A stretch of DNA of 64,000 nt from Cristatella mucedo (GCA_009760855.2 WPIO01000003.1:13257001-13321000), one strand, 5' to 3'. Counted from the first letter of the stretch, positions 22,040 to 32,801 are shown. The notes: generated by a model not told the origin, from the letters alone. Numbers and translations: made by a program.

Positions 22040-24780
22040 ACAATGTGAAATTACCTTGTAGTTTGCAATTTCGCGAATACCTCCCACTTGGCTCTCGCAT
22101 GCTCTGAGTCTCCGCTTCTGCTTCTTCGAAGACTTTCCTGTGTTCGCACTTTACTGTGCGCTGCCGCTGGAAGTTGCAAGACTGCGCTTCAAATGTCTAA
22201 TGCTTTTTCAGTGGCCACACCTGGTCAGTGCGCTAACATTACTTTTCGAAAGCCAAGTGAGAATTTTAGAGTTCTTCGTGCCAGCCTCTCATGGTTTTGA
22301 ATCGAAAAAGTTTGGTTTTACAGTAGCTTCGTTGCCGTTACTGACTACAATGGGCGCTATTTGAGCGACTGCTTTCCCGTGGACTAAAGTAAAGGTGAAC
22401 TGATTAGCTTTATAGAAATAGAATGTAACTGGTGACTCAAAAATAAGCAAAAGTATATCACCCGGAAGCGAAGAAAATAATTCTGTAAAGAAGTGCTTCC
22501 GGATGTATTTGTCTAATTAAATATTTGAGAATAATTCTTTCAAATTAATATGATAGCTCAAATATTTTTAATGTCTGCGTTTGAAATTGGCATGTTCTGG
22601 TAAGTCTTTTCACAAGGTATGGTATATCACGGTCTCAAATAGGTCTTCTGTAATAAAGTTTATACATTTGGATTACAGAAAATGATAAGGCGATTACTTT
22701 TAAGTTTTTAGAAGGTGGATCTAAGAAGTACCTCCATAAAACCGGCAAATTTTACTTAGTTCTGAAAGATTATAACGTTCTGGAATACCGTCACCTTTAA
22801 AGCATTCTCTGATTTGAGATCATTGGCAAAGCTGGCAAGGAGGAGTTCGCGTCAGCTGATTCAATGCTCTTCACGGTTACAGCTGGAATTTTCCAAAGAC
22901 ATATACTTAACAAAAAATCCGAGCTTGACAAGAATCGAGAAATTTTCGGAAGCATTTGGCTAACCTGCTACGAAGTACAGTTGGTGATAGTAGGGTGACG
23001 CTATGTAAAGATTGCACTCTGTGTCAAATGCTATTTTTTACTTCGTTTTTCGTAGACACAGTTATCTAGTTATCTACCTAAAGATTTTCTTAAGCATCAG
23101 TATGATCTGGTGATTGTTATTTGGCCGTCATGGCACGGCCGCGTGCAGGTCATCACAACCACATGCCATATCCTTGCTTTTACACGAGCTATTGGGTGTT
23201 TGCTGCCAAAGTGATGTAATGCCAGTGTCAAGGTATGGCGTGTGAGACGCAGTGCTGCCGTGAAGCAATTCACCAGTCAATGGTCGAGAAAATTACAGTA
23301 GTTTATTACCGCAGCCGACAAACATAACGTGGACCGTATCCGAATACGGAAACACGGACTAGGAGCAAGTAACAAACGGGTCCACTATACTGTAGTCCTA
23401 AATGAATACTATTGGCTGAGGTACAGCCAATCAGCTGTAGTCTGCAGCTCCAAGAATAGCCGGTCTCCTAAGAACGTCAGTGATGCACTGAAGGTCAAGG
23501 TGAAATCATCCGGCACAATGGCTGTGAAGCGGATTCAGCCAACATGGCGTACAATGCAGCCATCGGGAATTCCGTTGGCGGAATTAGTCCGTTCTCTCTG
23601 TGAATAGCGGAACTAATATATTTGTTTTTTTAGAAGTGCACGGTTTGCTTCAACGCATTAGAATTAACTTACGGTCTAAAAATCTTGAAAACGGTGAGAG
23701 CATTCGTAGGAGAAGAGGTCTTACTCTTCTAAAATTTCAAAGTTAATACATGCTCATCGTCAGCACGAACTGGAAAGCCAGATATTAGGGTCTGCTGACT
23801 TGGAGCATCCATGGAATCCGAAAGAGCTGTTCCTATTTCCTGTGTACGGATGAGTGCGCTAACGCCAGGCCTCATACAGCAACCTAAAGATTCGTTTAGC
23901 TGTTACGACGCGTTACTAGCGACTTTTAGCGAGGAACTCGACACCAGGAATTCGCTCATTCAAGCACACCAGAAGGTTGGCACACCCCTGTAAACTGCTG
24001 GCGGTATATGAACCCACAGCTGAAGCATCCACCAGTGGTCGCAGAAACTATTCTGAGAAAAGAAACTACAGTTGCAGGCTGCTGACCAATATCTACAGGT
24101 ACCTTCTCTACTGTCAGCATTGGAAATACACGTTTAGCCCCAGTTTAAAACCTCTGAACTAGGCTTGAGAACAGCCGATCGATGATCCAGCGTTGAGGGG
24201 ACGGAGGTGGTTGAGAGCACCAGCCCAAAGACCCCTGCTTACTCAAGCTCATTTTCTTTCAGTGTCCCGGTATCTTATCCTTAATAGAGGCCGTGAAAAG
24301 AGAAGTATTGCTATGACTAAATTCAACTGCCAGAAATATGCCGTGGCTTGCGAGAATGCATACAGACTCAGATATCGGTACGGGAGATGACCTCAGCCAC
24401 GTAAACCTCGGCCTTGGCAGCATGAGAGCTATGTCGTGAATCGTTGAGAGAGCGCAGGTGCACTTGAATTAATTGCTAACACACCTCGACGACACGCGGA
24501 AACCGTACGAGTACTTGTGGGCATGTACAGTGGGAGCTGAATTTCGATAAGCATACGAAATCGACGACGAATGTTTTTCTATGGCACTTCGTCTTTGCCG
24601 TATCGCGGGCTAAGTCACGTGTAGGGTCACGTGTAGCCACCCGGATAGTGGCTCAGTGGATGTTCGGCGCCCTGTAGTAGCTCATGGCGGATCGTACAGT
24701 GAGCCTTCAGATAATCACGCTCTTGGTTCGTAATTCTATTGACACTTAAAAAAATAGATTAAGCTCTTAGTAAAGGGATA
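22040..24780. other. Intron without recognised features
   Basis: Apart from short shadow ORFs I see no channel exon, SINE, LINE or inverted-repeat element here. Base composition is ordinary AT-rich. Diverged repeats cannot be ruled out. Confidence 0.5.
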
Positions 24781-24790
24781 TAATCTAGAG

Positions 24791-24982
24791 CAGTGGTTCT
24801 CAACCTTCCTAATGCTGTGACCCTTTAAAACAGTTCCTCATGTTGTGGCGACCCCCAATCATAAAATTATTGTGTGCGAAATGTGGAAATGCGTGTTTTC
24901 CTGTGGTCTTGGGCGACCCCCTGCAAAAGGGTCATTCGACTCCCAAAGGAGTCGTGACCCACAGGTTGAGTGAGAACCGCTG
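24791..24982. mobile_element. SPIN-like hAT MITE with perfect 8-bp target duplication
   Basis: The left end CAGTGGTTCTCAACCTTCCT and the reverse complement of the right end CAGCGGTTCTCACTCAACCT form terminal inverted repeats. Both sides are flanked by ATCTAGAG (24783-24790 and 24983-24990), an intact 8-bp duplication as hAT elements make. The interior (GTGACCCTTTAAAACAGTTC, CTCATGTTGTGGCGACCCCC, GTCGTGACCCACAGGTTGAG) is very close to the SPIN family consensus as I remember it. 192 bp, no transposase. Confidence 0.93.
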
Positions 24983-26014
24983 ATCTAGAGCCTCAAGCGA
25001 ACAGCTCACTTCAAAATTATCTCCAGGCACTTAATATCATTTGCTGCTATCGAACAACTAAACTCGTGCCTCTCAGACATCGAGCCCCACATGCCGGCCA
25101 ACTCTATTGAAAGTAAGCGATGATGAAACAGAACTACTGCTTTGTATAAAGCCCAAAAACGAAAGAAGAAAAAATATATTGGCTTTCTTAATTCAAGTGG
25201 GGAAAGCGAGACTGTATCAACGAATGACCCTATTCTGGATGCTGAGTTATACGATCGACTGAATTTAGTGTTATTTCAAAGGCTTTTTCCTAAGTAACCA
25301 TTCGTACTTGCATGCTCAACATGATTAAGGGTCACTTGATGCTACAGATCCTTATAAAGCTGCCAAAAATTACCTTACGTTTCTGTAGCTGGCGTTAAAT
25401 CGGGCCACTAGACAAATTCTTTACGGGAGAAAGGCTGAGTTGGTAGTTACGCAAAGATATTTATTCGTACAAGCCTTTTCTGAAGGAGATTTGGGTGCCC
25501 CTAGCCGAATAGCGGTTTGAAATCCAAAAATGTTTTCTCTGACCTTGAAGGGCCGCCTCTTTGTACCTTTTTCGTAAGTAATTTATTTCTTTTGTACCTT
25601 AAACAAAAATCAGCCCATCGGTGGACTCAGCCGTTACCAGACATTCGTAATTCCTTGAACTGTTACAGAAGTATCGGCCTCCAATAGTCGCCAGGTTCTC
25701 TTAGGACAACAAATTAGCTGTGTCTTCTAATTGTAGTTATGTTTAATGATATCTTCTCTTTCTCTGCAGGTCTTAGATTGAAAACTAATTTATAAAATAC
25801 TTTGACAACGACGATAGCATTGTTCTTACTACTGGCTGCAGCGCTTCCTGCCGGTTCCAGCGGTTCATTACTCCTCCTCCTCCTCCTCCTTCTTTTATTC
25901 ATCGCTTTGTTTGTCTTTGTTTGTCCTCACGATTTATCAAAGCTTCTCCCTTTATCTTTCAATCGACGTATCTCTGTTTCTAACTCCACGAAGACTAAGT
26001 GGTTCGTGTGCTGG

Positions 26015-26155
26015 AGAGTTGTCTATAGTGCACGCAAAGCCAACGAGGCTGTTTGTGAGCACACAAACTTCATCTCACAAAATAAAGAGAAAGTGATAAG
26101 CAAGTCGCCGAGTTGCGAGGGCAGCTAATGAAGTAAGTAGCATAGAAGTAGTCAC
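26015..26155 (-). mobile_element. 3' fragment of the second LINE family
   Basis: GCACGCAAAGCCAACGAGGC ... CACACAAACTTCATCTCACA ... GCTAATGAAGTAAGTAGCAT aligns with 18575-18711 in the same orientation, with about a quarter of positions changed. Assignment to the LINE rests on adjacency at the other locus. Confidence 0.5.
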
Positions 26156-26462
26156 GTTCGTCTCTAGCTAAATAGATGCTTAGTGGCTTTTACAGCATCA
26201 CAGCCGAAACTTGAATTACTGTTACGAGGGAAGCGGCTTCTGCTTTCTAAGTGCCAGTTCTTGCCTGTACACGACAAAATTTCCGCGAAGCCCTCACCTT
26301 TGAACCGAAGCCAGCGACTTGTAGCAGAATCAATACCCGCACTTATGACGACAGTAGCGGGACACGGAAGCAATGAAGAGTGCTCACACCATAAGATAAC
26401 AATCTCGTATCCGTGGCGTAAAGAAGTCCATTCGACCTCGACGGGGGGGTTCAAGTCGTCTA

Positions 26463-26522
26463 GCCACGTGATATGATCTAGCATATGATCATATCACCAC
26501 GTGATATGATCTAGCATATGAT
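26463..26522. repeat. Duplicated 26-bp unit with palindromic cores
   Basis: CCACGTGATATGATCTAGCA (plus TATGAT) occurs twice, separated by CATATCA. The units contain CACGTG, GATATGATC-like and CATATG palindromes, so the block can fold on itself. Confidence 0.85.
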
Positions 26523-26933
26523 GACCGTCACGCACTGCAGCACCACGAAGTAGAAGACTGATGTCCCTTAGTCGAGCCAAGCTTTCAGGCATTCCTCTTA
26601 GGAGGAGTTCGGATTACCGTCTTTCGTTTTTAGGCAAGTGGCCGGAATGGGATGTCTGCGAGGCAACATCAGTGGCCGCAGCTGGCACCGATGGAAAAAC
26701 CATTGATAGGTACCGGTGGGTAGTGAGAGAGTTCAAGGCCGATGCGACTAGCTGCGGCTATCTGCGGCTATGGAGCTCCGGGGAGAGCCACTTAGGCTTT
26801 GCTTGCGGCCCAGATCACTCTGCAGCGTACGCAAAACCTAGCTCGTGGGGCCTTGCACCAGTTTCGACGTAGATGGATGCGAAGACCTGTTCACTTTACC
26901 ACAGACCGCAGGGGGATTAGCCTCCGACGCCGG

Positions 26934-26972
26934 AACTCGGCACCGGACTCGGCACCGAACTCGGCACCGAAT
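26934..26972. repeat. Short tandem repeat, 12-bp unit, three copies
   Basis: ACTCGGCACCGG, ACTCGGCACCGA and ACTCGGCACCGA in tandem. No coding context found. Confidence 0.85.
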
Positions 26973-27446
26973 GGCAGCCATGTCAGCAGCAACACTTCAG
27001 TGTAACTCTTTTAACTGAGCCGCGAAATCACGACACTTACTTACTGCCGGCCTGCGCACAGCAAAAGTTGACGCCTGGCTGAGATGCATCCGGTTTGTTT
27101 GCCACCTGATGCCAGAACCTCTCAAAGGGATTTCGTACCGCCTTCAACAGAGGCTATTGTACGTGTCTCTTGAGTTTGAACCTAAAACCTCCGAGTCCCG
27201 AGGTGAGAGTCACGCCAACTCATTCGTTTTGATCGACGCCTCTACCTCTATGAGTGGAAGCCCGGCGATGCCCCCACCAGGCGCTGGGGCCTGAATGCGA
27301 CGTTTACAGATGATAGCTGAAAAACTTAACTGCACCCACGGCGTGGTAGAAAAAAATGGCTTCTAATACATGAAACATGTTCTTCCTACAGAAGTTCAAA
27401 TCAGGTGGACGCGCGAGCTACATGAAGCAGCTACCGAGCTCTTTAC

Positions 27447-27606
27447 CATGAAATTTCCAAAGACGAATATAAATGTTATGACAACTGTGCATCGGTATTT
27501 GTCTTCACCTGCTTCGTCGAAACACTTCCAAAGCGCATCCGTGTATTCTCCGAGAGCGATAGATATAGCAGTCATGAATGAATGGGGGAAATCAGTAAAA
27601 ACCAAC
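27447..27606 (-). CDS. Channel exon: domain II pore loop and start of S6
   Basis: The 160-bp exon has acceptor AATGTGTTTTTAG and donor ATG|GTAAAG. It encodes FTDFPHSFMTAISIALGEYT (pore helix and filter), DALWKCFDEAGED and the first part of S6 (TVVITFIFVFGNFM). The filter glutamate is conserved, but the following tryptophan of Nav (GEW) is tyrosine (GEY). The end at GNFM is the same intron position I recall in vertebrate Nav genes. Confidence 0.92.
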
Positions 27607-27866
27607 CTAAAAACACATTAAAGTTGTTTAATATTACATTTACGACCATTCTATGGAAGCAATATACACTGACTATGCCATCGGAAATAAAGTTCACAAT
27701 TCTGAACTAAAAATTAGTTTCAAATGCTTTATGAGCCGCAAGGATTTACGATTGATAAGTTGCACCAGTCATTTAAAATAAGCCCAACCATTCACGACCG
27801 GCGTCAGCTGACAGAGCTTCAATCTTAGACTGTGGTAAATCAAGCTGGGCCACATGATCTCCAAGG

Positions 27867-28012
27867 CCCCCCCCGAACATTGCCCCCCCGCACATTGCCC
27901 CCCCCCGCACATTGCCCCCCCCCGCACATTGCCCCCCCCCGCACATTGCCCCCCCCCCGCACATTAGCTCCCCCCCCCGCACATTAGCTCCCCCCCCCCG
28001 CATATTGGCCCA
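27867..28012. repeat. Minisatellite of C-runs, about 17-bp unit
   Basis: Seven or so units of CGCACATTG followed by 7-10 C residues; some units have TTAGCTC in place of TTGC. The minus-strand glycine-rich ORF (27773-28072) is an artefact of the runs. Copy number and run lengths are prone to assembly error. Confidence 0.93.
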
Positions 28013-28084
28013 CCAAATTGTGACAGAATTGTGCAAAGAGAAGACCAGAGCTCGAATTCTAGAGCAAGCCAATGAACTGAGATA

Positions 28085-28632
28085 TTCCGACAGATTTCGT
28101 AAGTCAGGCAGCGAATCGACTTCAAGGTTTCGTCACTCACTTTTAGGTGCCTTCATTCTTTTGCTCCAGAGAAAAATATCAGATCGACTCCCTCACCAAA
28201 CTAGGCATCGTGCCACCAGCTTTTCGGAATCTAACTGTTTACCCATATCTCTTACAAATCGCAAATCTTTTGGAGACCGTGCCTTTAGTTCGTATGCTCC
28301 CAAACCCTGGAATGAACTCCCGATTTTCGTTACGCCATATCCTGACTTGTCCACATTTAAAAAGAAACTAAAAACGCATCTATTTATTGCAGCATTAGGT
28401 GGGTCCCTGTGATTCGTCTTTTATGTGCTTATGCGTGCTGACACTGCTGCATGCTGCCACTAACCACACTTGCATGCTGACCCTGTGTATGTCACCCTAA
28501 CCATGTTATTCTTGTTGTTTATTGAGCATGCTACCGCTAACCCTTCGAACGTGCTTCCTTTGCAGCAAATTCAAAGTGCCGAGAAAGAGATTGAGTTCTC
28601 TGAGGGTGCTATATCAAATGCATTATTATTAT
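28085..28632 (+). mobile_element. L2 3' end, plus strand
   Basis: ORF end (CGACTTCAAGGTTTCGTCAC, then GGAGACCGTGCCTTTAGTTC), 3' UTR (CTTTGCAGCAAATTCAAAGT), hairpin and ATTATTATTAG tail. It begins right after the C-run minisatellite. Confidence 0.88.
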
Positions 28633-28731
28633 TAGTATTAATATGAATACTCGAAATGGGCTCTGCCAGCATATCTCCGGTAGAATCTCACAAAAGCTTG
28701 GGGTCCTATTCCAAAGTTAACATTCACTAAA

Positions 28732-28907
28732 AAAAATCCTAGCTGATTAAACAGCATCTTTTTGTATTGCGACAGAAGAGCCCATACGGCTATCACCACC
28801 GCTTGCAGTGACGATAAAGGATCGCCCACCGCAGGAATCGAACCCACGACCTCGGTCCCGGGGTCGTGAAAGCAACCGCCTTACCTAGTGTGCCATCACG
28901 GCTCACC
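28732..28907 (-). mobile_element. SINE-B inserted in L2
   Basis: Reverse complement of the family: TCCTAGCTGATTAAACAGCA, GGAATCGAACCCACGACCTC (B box), GTGCCATCACGGCTCACC at the end. Confidence 0.9.
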
Positions 28908-29003
28908 AATAGACGATTATATCAGATCCACATTCAAGTTTGCCTAATTTCAGCTACACAACATTGCTAAAATTCGGGCTTGTTTAGACAGGGATACCGC
29001 CAC

Positions 29004-29160
29004 GCTGGTTTGGCCCAGTGGTTAAGGCACTCGCCCCGACCAAGTTCAAGGTAAATATATTTGATGACTGAGGTCGTGGACTCGCATTTGTGAAACGCCT
29101 GAATAGAGATTACGTTCTCTTAGGGCGCTATACAACTGCATTTTATTTATTTACTTATCT
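29004..29160 (+). mobile_element. SINE-A inserted in L2
   Basis: GCTGGTTTGGCCCAGTGGTT head, a variant middle with a short extra segment (AAGGTAAATATATTTGATG), then CGCCTGAATAGAGATTACGT tail and ATTTTATTTATTTA. Confidence 0.85.
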
Positions 29161-29456
29161 AAGCTGGCCCACGCATTTATGATATCCCGACTCGACTTCT
29201 GTAGCTCATGGCTTGCAGGACAAGGCGCTTACACTTGGTGCACAGCTCTGCAGCCAGGCTTCTCTGCCGTGAACGTCGCAGTTGTTACATTATACCACTT
29301 CTCGCTGGCCTGCAACGGTTCCCAATCTAGAAGCGTATCAACTTCAAGTTTTTGTCCCTCTTTTCAGGTCTCTTCATTGTCTTGCTCCAGGCTAATCACT
29401 GGCCGCTGTAAACAGCCATACCTCTCGCTATTGCGAGAGTGAACGAATGTCTAAAT

Positions 29457-29525
29457 GAACCCACGACCTCGGGACCGAGGTCGTTAAAGCAACCGCCTTA
29501 CCTTGTGTGCCATCACAGCTCACCG
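29457..29525 (-). mobile_element. SINE-B head fragment
   Basis: GAACCCACGACCTCGGGACC and GTGCCATCACAGCTCACCGG, only the tRNA-like half of the family. Confidence 0.8.
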
Positions 29526-29811
29526 GAAGCACGATTTGCGATGGAACTCTAGCATGTAGCCAAGCAATCGCTCACGCAAGAGCGGTATTGTACGCAGCAA
29601 TTTAACGACTCCCTATTGTCGTCGCTTGCATTTGGCCCACATTCTTTACGAGACTGGCTCTGCCTTGATGCCACGCCCCTTCGAGGTCTTTCTTTAGTTC
29701 GCACTCCTCACCAAAAAGATTTGGCGCGCAACCGGTAGTGAATGCCTCTTCAAAGCTGAATCCCACTGCCGCCGCAGTCGAACTGCGCCGCCGCCGCTTG
29801 AGAGTTCAGAC

Positions 29812-30011
29812 CTGTCTGCGCCTGTGGGTGCCTCATTCGTGTCATAGTCGACGTAGTAGTCGCCAAGGAAGTTCATTCCGAGCAGTCCAAAGGAAGTAAA
29901 TGCGACAAGAATCACCACTAGACCGTCAAAATTCTGGCCCAGTGATGATTCAATGGTGCCCACTAGGTCTCTCATGGACGCCCATATTTGCCGGAGCCTT
30001 CCTAAGCGCAA
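29812..30011 (-). CDS. Channel exon: domain II end of S4, S4-S5 linker, S5
   Basis: The acceptor CGCTTTCAG is followed by LRLGRLRQIW (end of S4), ASMRDLVGTIESSLGQN (S4-S5 linker) and LVVILVAFTSFGLLGMNFLG (S5). The end is set at GACAG|GTCTGA because it leaves AG, which joins the G of the next exon to make Arg and gives a DR-LVFTDFPHSF junction that lines up with the Nav DII P-loop. The open frame continues about 105 bp past this donor, so a longer exon is possible but would not be in phase. Confidence 0.85.
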
Positions 30012-30019
30012 CTGAAAGC

Positions 30020-31590
30020 GAAAGAAAAGGCGGAGCGCCGCGCATTAATCGACACCGGGCAAAGTTTCTTTTTCCAAGCGACATTATCATTTCACCATTA
30101 CAGCAGCATTATCATTTCACCGCTGGCTCAAAGCGTGCTTTAACGGTTGACGATACTCTGATTACTTCGATGAGAACCTTTAGTTTCGCTTCTATCTGTC
30201 GTGAAAGAGCTATCCATGTCGCAGCATAACAAACATAAAAGAAATTTCCTTAAGCAGACAAACTTGGTCTGTAACAAACCGCAGAGGACATCACTCTGTC
30301 TGACTAATAGTGGACAACCGTTGAGACATGCATTCAAGTACTCAGCCATGAGACCTCGAAAGTTGATTTTTTTAGCAATAGAGAGGTTCGTAGCATGCTT
30401 GTAAGGGAATTTTTAGTTTTTAGCAACGGAGCTGCATAGCTTGACAATGAACCTGTCGACTGCAACAGCGAATTAAATTCGTCCACAGGCTGCATCCACC
30501 GACCGACCGGCCGTACGTACTTCCACGATAAGTATCTGCTATAGTATCGGCACAAGAAGCTCCAATCCAGAACATGTAAAGTGCCTAAAAATATATTTAT
30601 TTCACTTGCGGTTCAACATAAATGCATTATTATTATTATTATTACTATTATTACTAGCCTTCAACGGTTTACCCGGAATCTTCGCTGCCACGTCCCACAG
30701 CTCGCTCACGATCCTGGCTACAACAGCCTTCAGTTGCCATTGACGCTTAGAAGCATCAGCGACTGCTTAAGACTGAGCATTTTGTTTTTGATATAAATGT
30801 ACACGCCGAGTCCAATAGGAATTAGTCGAAGTCCTATTTACTTCGGTAGACCAATAGGGGGCAAGAAAACACAGCTAATAGCACACTGTGTAGCACCGCA
30901 GACTGCTAATCTGGAGGTAGACAGCAGGAGAACAAAAAGGCTAACAGCGGGTAAATCTTTGCATGCTGATGCGTCCTGTCCAATTTTCTTCCTCTTGTCA
31001 ATGCAACCTACAAATTACTATATCGACAGACTGGTTTGGAAAGATAAACTCATATTGCGTCAAATAAAACGAGCGCACCCCAAGATAATTGTCCTATGAA
31101 ACTTTCTTTGAAGACTAAGAATTTGTTACGGGACGGGCATGACTACTTTTACGAGCACTAGCTTTGATAGAACTCTGATACTCGCATAGAGAAAAGCCTA
31201 AGCTCGCATTCATATCATGTAACCATAAGTCTACTATGCATTCAAGCAAGTTAATACTGTAAATGGAGAAGCGAGAAGCGGGGTCAGGGTCAGGGTCAGG
31301 GTCAACTTGATCTACTAATTTCTTCTCAGTGTAAAGTGAAAAGTGGTCACTAAATCACTGCTTTCACACCGCTGCTGCCACTATGCACACTCTGAAAAAA
31401 TGGCAATTTGTGCTCAGAATATTTCTTACGGATTGGGAGGGTTATTTCTCGCAAACCTGCCTCTTGATAAGTCAGTGCAACGACCGAAGCCCTCGACCTG
31501 AAAGTACAGCCTTGATATCTAGACGCTGGCGATCGCCGAACGTGTGCGACCATTTCGTACGACATTTCATGCCAATAAACTAGACCACCG
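30020..31590. other. Intron without recognised exons; weak L2-tail remnant and small (GGTCAG)4
   Basis: Around 30565-30655 a GTAAAGTGCCTAAAAA string followed by ATTATTATTATTATTATTAC may be the tail of an old L2. At 31281-31304 GGTCAG is repeated four times. Nothing else could be identified. Confidence 0.4.
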
Positions 31591-31599
31591 TCTTAGAGA

Positions 31600-31900
31600 A
31601 TTCTGCCACATCAACTCGCACTCTCAGTTATTAACCAGCTGGAAAGCCGGTTGCTAAATGCGTTGCTTCGCAATTAGCCGTATATTCTCTCGTATGGCAA
31701 CAGTACGTTCGTCGCCCGCTCGGCCGTCACTTTCTCCGTCACGTGAGCTGCCACACGCCCTCTACCTCGTTCCGAGCGCGCATGGCGTCAGGTAACCCCG
31801 TCCCTCGGTTCGCTAACTTCCCACGCCACGAATCTGCAGCACTTCGCTCGGTTCACTTTGGAGTCGAGATTACAACAGTGGCGAGTGCGGAGAATACATC
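31600..31900 (+). mobile_element. Possible LTR-retrotransposon end and leader (weak)
   Basis: GAGATTACAACAGTGGCGAG near 31867 resembles the LTR end plus primer-binding region of many metazoan Ty3/gypsy elements, where the LTR ends in CA and TGGCG begins the leader. A promoter-like TATATTC lies at about 31681. I could not define the 5' LTR boundary or find gag or pol. Confidence 0.3.
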
Positions 31901-32055
31901 GTCGGCGCTGCAAGATCCCACAAAGGACGATGCAGCAAGTGCCAAAACCTCCGAACGCTCGGTTCGGAGAGCCGCAAAGGGGCTCTCGCTCTGCGAGATG
32001 TCGCGAAATCGTCTCTCGGACACTTAGCGACCCGATCCGACGGCGATCAACCTAC

Positions 32056-32229
32056 CAGGCACACGACGCGCAAGAGCATGACTCCGGGCAGCAGGTCCTT
32101 GACGACGGTGTTGACGAGGATGAGGATGGTGGCGATGAAGTCGATCCAATTCCACACCACGCGGAAATAGGCGAGCCTCAGTCCGCTGACTTTCATGAGT
32201 ATCTCCAGGCTGTACACAGCGAGGAAGGC
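32056..32229 (-). CDS. Channel exon: domain II S2-S4
   Basis: The exon is exactly 174 bp (58 codons), phase 0 to 0, with acceptor GTATCTTCGGCAG and donor CTG|GTAGGT. It encodes AFLAVYSLEILMKV (S2), VVWNWIDFIATILILV (S3) and the first half of S4 (GVMLLRVVCL). Counting against the Nav exon for the same region as I remember it, both ends and the length coincide. One of the usual S4 arginines is replaced by Cys (LLRVVCLL). Confidence 0.93.
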
Positions 32230-32423
32230 CTGCCGAAGATACAGTCGGAAATGGAAAATGGCCGAAGCGTCGTTTGTCGGGTCGCAGGATCGTCCGAACC
32301 GGGCCACCGTCGCAGCGCCCTGTGCGCATGCGCCACTGCTGAAAACGGAGCCGCCGACTCCTCGAGAGCCCGAGAAGGAGCCTGCACGGACGCGTGAAAA
32401 AGTGACAGCGAGGCGCCGCCCAC

Positions 32424-32801
32424 CGCGTTCACTTTCTCGAGGGCCTTCGACAGCTCGACGGTCATGCCGTAGTGGTAGAAGCTGAGGGCGAGCGTGTTGA
32501 GCAGCACGGCCAAAGCGATGAAGCCTTCGAACACCGGATGCTGCACGGCCTCGGCGAGCAAGCTCGGATGCTCGACCGGCTTTTCGCCACCGCCTCCGCC
32601 GCCATCGCCGCCGCCGCCGCCGCCGCCGCCCGATTCGGCGGCGCCCTCCGCTTTCTCTTTAGCTCTGCCGCCATTGGCCGCTGACGCCGATGCGCCACCG
32701 ACGCCGGCGGTGTTTTCGAGAGCCGCCGGGTTGGCGTCCGAGGCTGCACAGGCGGCCGCCTGGTCCTTCGGCTTGGTCGAGTCCGGCTTGGCGGAGGACA
32801 G
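32424..32801 (-). CDS. Channel exon: DI-DII linker and domain II S1
   Basis: This 378-bp exon encodes about 80 residues of cytoplasmic linker, rich in Ala, Lys and Glu and with an interrupted glycine run (ESG7DG5E). It then gives LAEAVQHPVFEGFIALAVLL, the approach to S1 and S1 of domain II, and NTLALSFYHYGMT. It ends KALEKVNA before GTGGGC. The start is chosen at CTTGGCAG|CTG because it keeps phase 0 with the S6 exon; an acceptor at CTAACAG 27 bases upstream is an alternative. The (GGC)n run is a likely length-variable site. Confidence 0.85.
32580..32631. repeat. (GCC)n run inside a channel exon
   Basis: CCACCGCCTCCGCCGCCATC then (GCC)n; read on the minus strand it codes for the glycine runs in the DI-DII linker. 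Only one of three overlapping minus frames is the real one. Confidence 0.9.

Larger units (their letters stand above)
28640..29410 (+). mobile_element. L2 ORF copy broken by two SINE insertions
   Basis: Three pieces in order and orientation: 28640-28731 (TGGGCTCTGCCAGCATATCT), 28908-29003 (CAAGTTTGCCTAATTTCAGC... GGCTTGTTTAGACAGGGATA) and 29160-29410 (CCCGACTCGACTTCTGTAGC). The gaps hold a minus SINE-B and a plus SINE-A. Confidence 0.85.

Noticed and set aside
27773-28072. Glycine/cysteine-rich 99-codon minus ORF
   Set aside because: Product of the C-run minisatellite; no other coding evidence.
31281-31304. (GGTCAG)4 as interstitial telomere repeat
   Set aside because: Not the TTAGGG animal telomere unit and only four copies.
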